Source: Sphingobacterium sp.
Lineage (GTDB): Bacteria; Bacteroidota; Bacteroidia; Sphingobacteriales; Sphingobacteriaceae
NCBI GenBank assembly: GCA_031253985.1
Contig: JAIRVH010000086.1
Span: 1-33,989, forward strand
Direction of reading: 5' to 3'
Length of the DNA: 33,989 nucleotides
Numbering within the stretch: the stretch's first letter is position 1; every line of letters starts with the position of its first letter. The notes beneath the pieces are model-generated. The model searched no databases and was not told where the DNA came from. It saw nothing but the letters and a program-made list of their open reading frames with translations. The translations under genes and the position numbers were made by a program. This document shows, piece after piece, positions 8,842 to 16,085 of this stretch.

Positions 8842-8876
8842 CGTGATTTTCACATTTTAAATATTATTCATACCGA

Positions 8877-10595
8877 ATGAGTACTGTATTATCCGAACAG
8901 GAACAACTTAGAAGACAAGCGATGCAATCGTTGTTGGATATGGGAATTGACCCTTTTCCAGCAAACGAATTTGTCGTCAATGCACATGCTGCTGATATTT
9001 TAGAAAATTACGATAGAGATAAATTGAATTATAAGAACATTACTCTTGCTGGGCGGATCATGAGCCGTCGCGTGATGGGCAGTGCTTCATTTTTTGAAAT
9101 TCAAGACTCTACCGGAAGAATTCAAGCTTATATTAAGCGTGATGACGTCTGTCCTGATGAAAATAAAGACCTTTACAATGTCGTTTTCAAAAAGCTCTTG
9201 GATATTGGGGATATCGTCGGCATTAAAGGCTATGTTTTCACAACACAAACCGAAGCGATTGCAGTACACGTAGAAGAACTTACCGTTTTATCCAAATCAC
9301 TTCGCCCCCTACCTGTCGTTAAGTCGGCAGAAGGTAAAACGTTTGATGCCTTTACAGATCCCGAACAACGCTATAGAATGCGTTATGTAGATTTGATCGT
9401 AAATCCAAGTAACAAAGACATATTTATTAAACGTACGAAGCTTTTCAATGCGATGCGTCAGTTCTTTAATGATGCCGGTTATATGGAAGTCGAAACACCT
9501 GTACTACAATCCATTCCAGGTGGAGCTGCGGCACGTCCGTTTATCACACACCATAATGCATTGGATATCCCATTATATCTTCGTATAGCCAACGAACTTT
9601 ATTTAAAAAGATTAATCGTTGGTGGATTTGATGGTGTCTACGAGTTTTCTAAAAATTTCCGTAACGAAGGCATGGACCGCACCCACAATCCAGAATTCAC
9701 CGCAATGGAGATCTATGTAGCTTATAAAGACTACAATTGGATGATGGATTTTACGGAACGCTTGCTGGAACATTGTGCACTTGCAGTAAATGGAACAACG
9801 GAAGCTACCTTCGGTGAACATAAAATTGATTTTAAAGCTCCATACAAACGTATATCGATGACGGATTCAATCAAGGAATTCACTGGATTCGATATTACCG
9901 GAAAATCTGAAGAAGAAATCCGTATTGCTGCGAAAGGAATGGGCATCGATGTAAACGAAACCATGGGTAAAGGCAAGCTGATTGATGAAATTTTCGGCGC
10001 AAAATGTGAAGGAAATTACATCCAACCAACATTCATTACCGATTATCCGAAAGAAATGTCTCCTTTAACCAAGAAACATAGGGATAATCCGGATTTAACA
10101 GAACGCTTTGAGCTGATGGTTTGCGGGAAGGAGATTGCCAATGCTTATTCCGAGCTGAATGACCCTATTGATCAGCGTGAACGATTCGAAGATCAATTGC
10201 GCCTTTCTGAAAAGGGTGACGACGAAGCGATGTTTATCGATCAGGATTTCCTACGCTCCTTGGAATATGGTATGCCACCGACGTCGGGCCTTGGTATTGG
10301 AATGGATCGTTTGATTATGTTCCTGACTGATAATGCTTCCATTCAGGAAGTTCTTTTCTTCCCGCAAATGAGACCTGAGAAAGTCGCCAAAGTAGCGGAA
10401 GTAAAAGATTATGAAGAACAAGGCATTCCAGCTGCATGGGTTCCTGCCTTACAAAAAATGGGCTTTACAACGATTGAAGCTCTAAAAGATGCAAATCCAA
10501 ACAAGGTTTTCAATGACCTTGGTGGTATGCGTAAAAAACTGAAGTTAGATATCAACATGCCAACGAAAGACGAAGTATTAGCGTGGTTCAATTAA
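8877..10595 (+). CDS. lysS: Lysyl-tRNA synthetase, class II
   Basis: A 572-residue class II synthetase that charges tRNA-Lys in the cytoplasm. An OB-fold anticodon-binding domain occupies about residues 55-155 (ITLAGRIMSRR, FFEIQDSTGRIQAYIK). The catalytic core follows, with motif 1 near 185-205, motif 2 FRNEGMDRTHNPEF (Arg262 region) and motif 3 GLGIGMDRL near 470-480. The enzyme is about 65 residues longer than E. coli LysS: after the normal end (LFFPQMRPEK, about 505) comes an extra domain, about 506-572, with EEQGIPAAWVPALQKMGFTT and LKDANPNKVFNDLGGMRKK, resembling a small helical helix-hairpin-helix-like fold. Such extensions are, as far as I recall, common in Bacteroidota LysRS; their role is not known to me. 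Single-gene unit with its own terminator. Confidence 0.98.
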   Translation: MSTVLSEQEQLRRQAMQSLLDMGIDPFPANEFVVNAHAADILENYDRDKLNYKNITLAGRIMSRRVMGSASFFEIQDSTGRIQAYIKRDDVCPDENKDLYNVVFKKLLDIGDIVGIKGYVFTTQTEAIAVHVEELTVLSKSLRPLPVVKSAEGKTFDAFTDPEQRYRMRYVDLIVNPSNKDIFIKRTKLFNAMRQFFNDAGYMEVETPVLQSIPGGAAARPFITHHNALDIPLYLRIANELYLKRLIVGGFDGVYEFSKNFRNEGMDRTHNPEFTAMEIYVAYKDYNWMMDFTERLLEHCALAVNGTTEATFGEHKIDFKAPYKRISMTDSIKEFTGFDITGKSEEEIRIAAKGMGIDVNETMGKGKLIDEIFGAKCEGNYIQPTFITDYPKEMSPLTKKHRDNPDLTERFELMVCGKEIANAYSELNDPIDQRERFEDQLRLSEKGDDEAMFIDQDFLRSLEYGMPPTSGLGIGMDRLIMFLTDNASIQEVLFFPQMRPEKVAKVAEVKDYEEQGIPAAWVPALQKMGFTTIEALKDANPNKVFNDLGGMRKKLKLDINMPTKDEVLAWFN

Positions 10596-10614
10596 ATCGG
10601 CATCGATGCTAGAT

Positions 10615-10652
10615 AAAAAAGCTGTCTCAGTAAAATCTGAGGCAGCTTTTTT
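10615..10652 (+). terminator. Intrinsic terminator after lysS
   Basis: A 16-base-pair stem (10615-10630 with 10637-10652, one G-T pair) with core GCTGTCTCAG / CTGAGGCAGC and a 6-base loop is followed by a T-run, 19 bases after the lysS stop. Confidence 0.9.
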
Positions 10653-10785
10653 TGTTTAAACGTATTTACAACTAGCTGTCGAATTGCAAATCTTAGCGCT
10701 ACACAATTGTCACCAATATATGACTCCTGCCAATTGTAGACATTTATTATATTTACATATCGTAAACTAAATCAGCTTTCAGCAT

Positions 10786-11841
10786 ATGAAGAATATTCTT
10801 GCGCTTGACGGTGGTGGTATTCGGGGCATCATTCCGGCCATGGTTCTTGTGGCTTTGGAAGAGAAATTACAAAAGCAGACCATGGATCCCAATGCGCGTG
10901 TTGCCTCCTATTTTGACTTTATTGCGGGCACTAGTAGCGGTGGAATTCTGACAAGTATTCTTTTATATCCAGAAGAAGGCAATCCCTCCCATCCCAAATT
11001 TTCTGCCCGGGATGCGTTAAACTTATTTGTCAACCATGGAACTGAAATCTTCACGGCCTCCAAATGGCGACGTTTTCTTAGCGAATTTGGCCTGGTCAGT
11101 GAACTGTATTCATCCAACCCCTTGTCGAATGTGCTGGACCAATACTTCCAGAATGCACGGTTGAGCCACTTGATCAAGCCCTGTATTATTACCGCTTACA
11201 ACATCGAATTACGAAAAAATCATTTTTTCAGACAGCAAAAAGCGATTACCCACGGCGAAGCGCGAGATTTCTACCTCAAAGATGTCTGCAAGGCAACTTC
11301 GGCAGCACCAACTTTTTTTCCTGTTGCTGAGATCTATTCACTTTCCAAAACCAGATACCCTTTGATTGATGGCGGTGTATTTGCACAGAACCCGTCTATA
11401 TGCGGTTTACTTGAAGTTTTAAAGGCATTTAACAGCACGCAGATAAACGATATGTTTATGGTATCTTTAGGTACCGGTATGTCAAAAACGGCTTATAATT
11501 ATGAACATTTCAAGAAAAAACTCGCCATTCAGATCGGTCCGGCTTTGGTCGATATCATGACAAGTGCATCGTCAGAAAGTACAGAGTTTTTTATCCGGCA
11601 ACTGTTTCAAAATAATGGCAAACAGCAAAATTATCTCCGCATAGAACCCGCTAACCTTTCCAGTATCAATGCTTCACTGGATGCGGCTTCCCCGAATAAT
11701 ATACAGAAACTCATCTCCTTGTCGGACAAAATGATCAGCGAGAATGAAGATACACTAGATTATATCGTTGCACATTTAATTAAGGAAAAGAATCAGAATA
11801 AAAAGAAAAATCCATGGAGCAAGTTGATGGATAAGTTCTAA
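10786..11841 (+). CDS. Patatin-like phospholipase
   Basis: A 351-residue patatin-domain lipase expected to hydrolyse acyl chains of membrane phospholipids. It has the glycine-rich oxyanion motif DGGGIRG at residues 8-14, the nucleophile elbow GTSSG with Ser50, and the catalytic Asp195 in LIDGG, the complete Ser-Asp dyad. There is no signal peptide or transmembrane helix, so it is probably cytosolic. The N-terminal half resembles the CapV-type bacterial patatins used as effectors in CBASS, but no nucleotide cyclase, ubiquitin-like or JAB gene is nearby. The last 20 residues are Lys-rich (KEKNQNKKKNPWSKLMDKF), possibly for contact with acidic membranes. It is 31 bases upstream of the SpmA-SpmB gene, suggesting co-transcription. 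Confidence 0.93.
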   Translation: MKNILALDGGGIRGIIPAMVLVALEEKLQKQTMDPNARVASYFDFIAGTSSGGILTSILLYPEEGNPSHPKFSARDALNLFVNHGTEIFTASKWRRFLSEFGLVSELYSSNPLSNVLDQYFQNARLSHLIKPCIITAYNIELRKNHFFRQQKAITHGEARDFYLKDVCKATSAAPTFFPVAEIYSLSKTRYPLIDGGVFAQNPSICGLLEVLKAFNSTQINDMFMVSLGTGMSKTAYNYEHFKKKLAIQIGPALVDIMTSASSESTEFFIRQLFQNNGKQQNYLRIEPANLSSINASLDAASPNNIQKLISLSDKMISENEDTLDYIVAHLIKEKNQNKKKNPWSKLMDKF

Positions 11842-11872
11842 AAGATTACTTTTACGCATATTTTAAATCTAT

Positions 11873-13105
11873 ATGGCATTAAACTACGTTTGGGTTGCAT
11901 TTTTCTTAATCACATTTGCCGTAGCCCTTGTAAAACTAATCTTTTTCGGAGATACGGAAATCTTCCAACAAATTGTAAATTCAATCTTTGACAGCGCAAA
12001 AACCGGGGCAGAAATCTCTTTAGGGCTGATCGGCATGATGAGTTTTGCACTTGGGATTATGAAAATTGGCGAAAAAGGCGGTATGATCAATATTTTTGCA
12101 AAAATCGTAGGCCCTTTTTTCCATAAATTATTCCCGGAGATCCCCAAAAACCACCCGGCGCTCGGTTCTATTCTGATGAATTTTTCGGCGAATGCCCTGG
12201 GTCTGGATAACGCCGCGACACCATTGGGGCTCAAAGCCATGAAAGAACTCCAGGAGCTCAATCCAGATAAGGAAACAGCTACTAATGCACAAATCATGTT
12301 TATTGTGCTCAATGCTTCCAGCTTAACCCTCTTGCCCATTTCCATTATGGCCTATCGAAAGGAAGCTGGTGCACCAGACCCTTCAGATGTATTTCTGCCA
12401 ATTCTGATCGCGACGTTCTTTTCCACATTGGTTGCCTTGATCCTCGTATCCATCTATCAAAAAATCAATCTGTTTAACCGCGTAATCCTAGGCTACCTAG
12501 GAGCAATGGGATTGTTTATTGGTGGGCTGCTTTATTACTTCTCAGGGTTGCAGCAAACCGAAATTGAAATATTCAGCAAGGTATTCGGTAATGTTATTTT
12601 ATTTAGTTTATTCACCTCATTCATCGGCTTAGCTCTTTTTCGTAAGGTAAATGTGTATGATTCTTTTATCGAGGGAGCCAAAGAGGGTTTCGAAGTCTCT
12701 GTAAAAATAATCCCTTATCTCGTCGCCATGCTGGTCGGTATTGCGGTGTTTAGAGCTTCCGGCACAATGGACTATATGGTCGCTGGCATATCCAAGGGAA
12801 TCGCACTATGCGGCTTAGACACTTCCTTTGTAGACGCTTTGCCTGTAGCTTTTATGAAACCGCTAAGCGGTTCAGGTGCGCGTGGACTGATGGTCGATCT
12901 GATGAATGCAAAAGGTCCGATGGACTTCGCGGCACGCGTTGCCTGTGTGATTCAGGGATCAACAGAAACTACCTTTTATGTTCTCGCTGTGTATTTTGGA
13001 GCAGTGGGTATCAAACGTACAAGGCATGCATTGCCGTGTGCCTTATTAGCGGAATTGGCAGGTGTGATAGCCGCAATTATTATCTCCTACATATTCTTTA
13101 AATAA
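11873..13105 (+). CDS. Fused SpmA-SpmB membrane protein (nucleoside-recognition/Gate domains)
   Basis: A 410-residue polytopic inner-membrane protein. The first half (about 1-200) matches spore maturation protein A: AKTGAEISLGLIGMM, KNHPALGSILMNFSANALGLDNAATPLG, then a helix pair. The second half (about 215-410) matches SpmB: FIEGAKEGFEVSVKIIPYLVAM, MKPLSGSGARGLMVD, and the tail with VIQGSTETTFYVLAVYFG. In Bacillus these are separate genes; here they are one chain with roughly nine hydrophobic stretches. The two Gate-type halves suggest a transporter or channel, but the substrate is unknown and the organism is not a spore former. It lies 31 bases after the patatin gene and 67 bases before methylglyoxal synthase, with no terminator between, so it may be part of a four-gene run. 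Confidence 0.9.
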   Translation: MALNYVWVAFFLITFAVALVKLIFFGDTEIFQQIVNSIFDSAKTGAEISLGLIGMMSFALGIMKIGEKGGMINIFAKIVGPFFHKLFPEIPKNHPALGSILMNFSANALGLDNAATPLGLKAMKELQELNPDKETATNAQIMFIVLNASSLTLLPISIMAYRKEAGAPDPSDVFLPILIATFFSTLVALILVSIYQKINLFNRVILGYLGAMGLFIGGLLYYFSGLQQTEIEIFSKVFGNVILFSLFTSFIGLALFRKVNVYDSFIEGAKEGFEVSVKIIPYLVAMLVGIAVFRASGTMDYMVAGISKGIALCGLDTSFVDALPVAFMKPLSGSGARGLMVDLMNAKGPMDFAARVACVIQGSTETTFYVLAVYFGAVGIKRTRHALPCALLAELAGVIAAIIISYIFFK

Positions 13106-13172
13106 CATACATATATTGCAGAAAGGCCTTCGTTTATAACAGTGCCAAGCTATTTACAAATATTATATCGTG

Positions 13173-13553
13173 ATGAAAAAAACAATTGCATTAATAGCCC
13201 ACGACGGCAAAAAACCTGAAATGGTTGCCTTTGTCAAAGACCACCAAGAATTATTGGAACGCGCCAATATCATTGCCACAGGTACAACAGGCTCTTATGT
13301 CAGACAGACCGGTTTACCCGTTGAATTGAAATTGAGCGGACCAATGGGCGGAGATGCACAGATCGCCGCTTTGGCGGCCGAAAGAAAAGTAGATGGTATT
13401 ATTTTCTTTCGCGACCCACTGGGAAAACATGCCCATGAACCGGACATCCAAATGCTTATGCGCGTGTGTGATCTTTACAATGTACCATTAGCGACAAATC
13501 CGGCTACAGGAAGCCTCATCATCGAGGGATTATTGGAAGATATTACAGAATAA
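13173..13553 (+). CDS. mgsA: Methylglyoxal synthase
   Basis: A 126-residue enzyme converting dihydroxyacetone phosphate to methylglyoxal and phosphate, a bypass of lower glycolysis when phosphate is short. Diagnostic segments are present: ALIAHDGKK (His10, Asp11, Lys13), the phosphate-binding ATGTTGSYV, GPMGGDAQIAAL with the catalytic Asp, and FFRDPLGKHAHEPDI with the active-site His. It is shorter than E. coli MgsA (152) but close to Bacillus MgsA. The ATG at 13173 is preferred; a GTG one codon upstream (13170) is in frame but adds only one residue. The next gene, an OsmC-like protein, starts 12 bases after its stop, so the two are almost certainly co-transcribed. Confidence 0.96.
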   Translation: MKKTIALIAHDGKKPEMVAFVKDHQELLERANIIATGTTGSYVRQTGLPVELKLSGPMGGDAQIAALAAERKVDGIIFFRDPLGKHAHEPDIQMLMRVCDLYNVPLATNPATGSLIIEGLLEDITE

Positions 13554-13565
13554 TTTAGAAAAGCC

Positions 13566-13967
13566 ATGGACAATGAAGTAATCGTTTCAATAGGAAAGAT
13601 ACCTTATACTACGACGGTACAATACGGCAAACATCAAATAATCGTTGATGAGCCGGAAGATTTAGGCGGCAAGGACGAAGGAATAAATCCTACTCCCTTA
13701 TTGCTTTCTTCTTTAGGCAGCTGTAAAGCAATTACGGTAAAAATGTACGCGGACCGCAAAAACTGGCCCCTGGAAGAAGTTGTCGTACGCTTGACACATG
13801 AGGTGCAGCAAAGTGAACAGCAGCAGACGACCTATATCCAATGTTTCCTAAGTTTTAAAGGGGATTTAGATGATATTCAAAAACAGCGGCTCTTTAAAAT
13901 TGCCGAAAAATGCCCTGTGCACAAGATATTATCAAATCCTATTGTAATAACTTCAAATCATTTGTAA
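13566..13967 (+). CDS. OsmC-like family protein (YhfA/OsmC type, two-cysteine)
   Basis: A 133-residue OsmC/Ohr-fold protein. The two conserved cysteines are Cys53 in LLSSLGSCKAITVKMYA and Cys116 in AEKCPVHKIL, in the expected positions on the central helix and near the C-terminus. Family members of this kind reduce organic hydroperoxides or act as redox or sulfur-transfer proteins; members with the SCKA and CPVHK motifs form a subgroup distinct from classical OsmC. It is translated 12 bases after mgsA, suggesting a joint stress or detoxification role, but this is inference. A second OsmC homologue of different subtype is encoded at 23813-24223. No clear terminator follows. Confidence 0.92.
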   Translation: MDNEVIVSIGKIPYTTTVQYGKHQIIVDEPEDLGGKDEGINPTPLLLSSLGSCKAITVKMYADRKNWPLEEVVVRLTHEVQQSEQQQTTYIQCFLSFKGDLDDIQKQRLFKIAEKCPVHKILSNPIVITSNHL

Positions 13968-13973
13968 TGTTTC

Positions 13974-14004
13974 TTGGGATAACGGACAACACTATTTATA
14001 TTTG
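13974..14004 (+). promoter_or_regulatory. Promoter of coaA, overlapped by an inverted repeat
   Basis: TTG at 13974-13976, 20 bases, then TATATTTG at 13997-14004: a full match to the Bacteroidota consensus. The leader would be about 93 bases. An inverted repeat CGGACAA / TTGTCCG (13983-13989 and 14002-14008) brackets the -7 box. A second weaker pair (TTG 14054-14056, 19 bases, GATATTTG 14076-14083) lies closer to the gene. Confidence 0.5.
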
Positions 14005-14103
14005 TCCGCGCAAAAAAGACCTTTAATAATCGTTATAACCGAAGCGTAAAGGCTTGCTTGTCCCGAAGGAATACAGATATTTGAAATAAAAATAAAGCAA
14101 ACG

Positions 14104-15063
14104 ATGCAATTGGATCCACAAATAGCAATAGACTCGCCTTTTAGATCGATCAGACGGGAAGACTGGAAAAATCTAAATGGAAAAGTATTGCACAATTTCA
14201 GTGTTGAAGATCTCGAAAATCTGCATGCCCTGAACGAGCCATTGACAAATCAGGAAATCGAAGAAGTCTATTTCCCACTAAGTCACTTACTCGAGATTCA
14301 TATTGATCGTTTTCAAAGCCTCCATCAGCGGACAAACCGCTTCTTTGGAAAGGAAGAAAGCAAACTTCCCTATATCATCGGGATTGCAGGTTCGGTTGCT
14401 GTAGGAAAAAGTACCACAGCCAGGGTACTGCAACGTGTACTGAGTCTGCTCCCATCCAAACCGAAGGTCGATTTGGTGACGACAGACGGCTTTCTTTACC
14501 CCAATCAGCAGCTGATCGAGCGCGGTATTCTAAACCGAAAGGGCTTTCCTGAAAGTTATGATGCCAAAAGATTGATCCATTTCCTTTCTGCCGTAAAATC
14601 AGGCGCTCCAAAAATCTCCGTTCCGGTATACAGCCACTTGGTCTATGACGTATTACCCGACGAGCAGCAACAAGTGATCGAACAGCCAGATATTCTAATC
14701 GTCGAAGGGATCAATGTCTTACAGGTGAATTCTCAGCGGCCACGGAAAGGACACAGTGTATTCGTGTCTGATTTTTTTGATTATTCTATCTATGTACATG
14801 CCAGTGAAAAAAACCTGATTGAATGGTATACCAATCGATTTGAGTCACTCCGTGCAACAGCTTTTCAAAATCCAGCTTCATTTTTCCATAAATATGCAAA
14901 TATGACCGCTGACGAAAGCCATACCATGGCTGTAAACATATGGAATGAGATCAATAAACCCAACTTAATCAAGAATATCTTGCCGACGAGGTATCGAGCT
15001 GATCTTATTCTAGAAAAAGGAAGCCATCATTTTGTTAAAAATGTGAAAGTGAGAAAGATTTAA
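14104..15063 (+). CDS. coaA: Pantothenate kinase, type I
   Basis: A 319-residue kinase catalysing the first committed step of coenzyme A synthesis. The P-loop is GSVAVGKS (Gly96-Ser103) within IIGIAGSVAVGKSTTARVLQ, as in E. coli CoaA. Other family signatures are LVTTDGFLYPNQQL, RKGFPESYDAKRLIHFL, PVYSHLVYDVLP, and LIVEGINVLQV, followed by SIYVHASEKNLIEWYTNRF. Length equals the type I family (about 316). The gene converges on the MscS gene; the two stop codons overlap in the four bases TTAA at 15060-15063, and no terminator separates them. Its expression appears to be set by its own promoter about 100 bases upstream. Confidence 0.97.
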   Translation: MQLDPQIAIDSPFRSIRREDWKNLNGKVLHNFSVEDLENLHALNEPLTNQEIEEVYFPLSHLLEIHIDRFQSLHQRTNRFFGKEESKLPYIIGIAGSVAVGKSTTARVLQRVLSLLPSKPKVDLVTTDGFLYPNQQLIERGILNRKGFPESYDAKRLIHFLSAVKSGAPKISVPVYSHLVYDVLPDEQQQVIEQPDILIVEGINVLQVNSQRPRKGHSVFVSDFFDYSIYVHASEKNLIEWYTNRFESLRATAFQNPASFFHKYANMTADESHTMAVNIWNEINKPNLIKNILPTRYRADLILEKGSHHFVKNVKVRKI

Positions 15064-15908
15064 TTCCTTGCTCGTGTAAACTGCAAAATTTCATTTAATA
15101 TCGTACTCTGCACTTGCTGATGAATTTTGTTACTGGAAGAAATCGTGCTTATCTCCACTTTATACTTGATATAATCTTTTGCAACATCGGCGACTTTAAC
15201 CGTAAATCCTTGGGAATGATCTAAATTTGGATTTTTTTGAAACAGCGGATTCAAATATTCCTCCAATTCTGTCACTGCAACCGATCGATCATTAGGTAAT
15301 TCAAACTTAACGACAATTTTATTCGATTTTTGAGAGGTCTTATTCACTAAAGTCGCCGTAAACACCAAGTTGTTTGGAATCATCACGGCATCGTCATCTT
15401 CATCCCGCACCACCAGATTGGCCAGTGTGATATCCACAATTTTCCCCTGATATTCACCTATTTTTATCCGGTCTCCCACAGAGAACTGATCCGAAAACAT
15501 AATAATCAAACCGGATATCATATTCGTGATATATTCCCTAAAAATCACGGCAATAGCCATGGCAACAATTGTCATGCTGGTGATAAAATCCTTTGGATTG
15601 ATACCTACGGCTATCATGAGACTGACAATAATGAAAAAGACATTCCCTACGGTAGCAACGCGGGTAATGCCCAATACAAAATTTCCGCGGACAACCTGTT
15701 GCTCGTTTCGACTATTATATAATTTGACAAGGATAAAATGACCAATTGAGATCAAGACACTTGCAGTCAGAAAAGTGTTTAAGCCGTATGCCATATTTCG
15801 GATGATCTCCCGCTGCTGATAAAAGGTTTCAAATTGAACAAAGGATGCTGTTAGTGCAATCAGTAGTATAATCCGTACAATAAATGAAATTGAAATTGGT
15901 TTTGTCAT
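15060..15908 (-). CDS. MscS-family mechanosensitive channel
   Basis: A 282-residue small-conductance mechanosensitive channel homologue of the inner membrane, which releases solutes on hypo-osmotic shock. Four hydrophobic segments are visible (about 8-26, 42-66, 80-106 and 108-132). The pore helix and beta domain show the family pattern EYITNMISGLIIMFSDQFSVGDRIKIGEYQG and then VVRDEDDDAVMIPNNLVFTATLVNKT. The C-terminal alpha-beta domain runs to the end (KDYIKYKVEIS). It is close in size to E. coli MscS (286). A -7-like TAAATTTG lies on the minus strand at 15947-15940 without a clear -33 box. It is divergent from the copper ATPase gene and overlaps coaA by four bases at the 3' end. Confidence 0.93.
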   Translation of the reverse strand: MTKPISISFIVRIILLIALTASFVQFETFYQQREIIRNMAYGLNTFLTASVLISIGHFILVKLYNSRNEQQVVRGNFVLGITRVATVGNVFFIIVSLMIAVGINPKDFITSMTIVAMAIAVIFREYITNMISGLIIMFSDQFSVGDRIKIGEYQGKIVDITLANLVVRDEDDDAVMIPNNLVFTATLVNKTSQKSNKIVVKFELPNDRSVAVTELEEYLNPLFQKNPNLDHSQGFTVKVADVAKDYIKYKVEISTISSSNKIHQQVQSTILNEILQFTRARN

Positions 15909-16023
15909 TTTTTACACAAGCTTAAGTTGTCTATCTAATCAAATTTAATGTTCTCCCATTCGCTATTCGTGATATTTAATGTACAATGGCTACAAATAGG
16001 CTTGCTAAACTAAACAATTTTAC

Positions 16024-16061
16024 TTTACGTAAAAAGCATTATCAGGAAATACCTATCTTTG
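16024..16061 (+). promoter_or_regulatory. copA promoter with palindrome in place of the -33 box
   Basis: TATCTTTG at 16054-16061 is a perfect -7 element 25 bases before the ATG. No TTG or TTTG occurs at the right distance. Instead a perfect 10-base palindrome TTTACGTAAA (16024-16033) covers the -33 position, a plausible operator for a metal-responsive activator or repressor. Confidence 0.4.
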
Positions 16062-16085
16062 TCTAAAGACATTACATGCTATTAA

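Larger units (their letters stand above)
8551..8876. other. 326-base intergenic region between divergent sigma-factor and lysS genes
   Basis: Contains the minus-strand promoter of the sigma gene and a -7 element for lysS. Between about 8610 and 8830 I see AT-rich sequence with no open frame of interest, no strong hairpin and no tRNA-like fold. Confidence 0.6.

Noticed and set aside
10704..10737. Two CAATTGT copies upstream of the patatin gene as operator repeats
   Set aside because: Short, AT-rich and not symmetric around a clear promoter; expected by chance.
10786..11841. Possible CBASS antiphage locus
   Set aside because: Only a patatin is present; no cyclase, ubiquitin-like, JAB or other effector gene lies within several kb.
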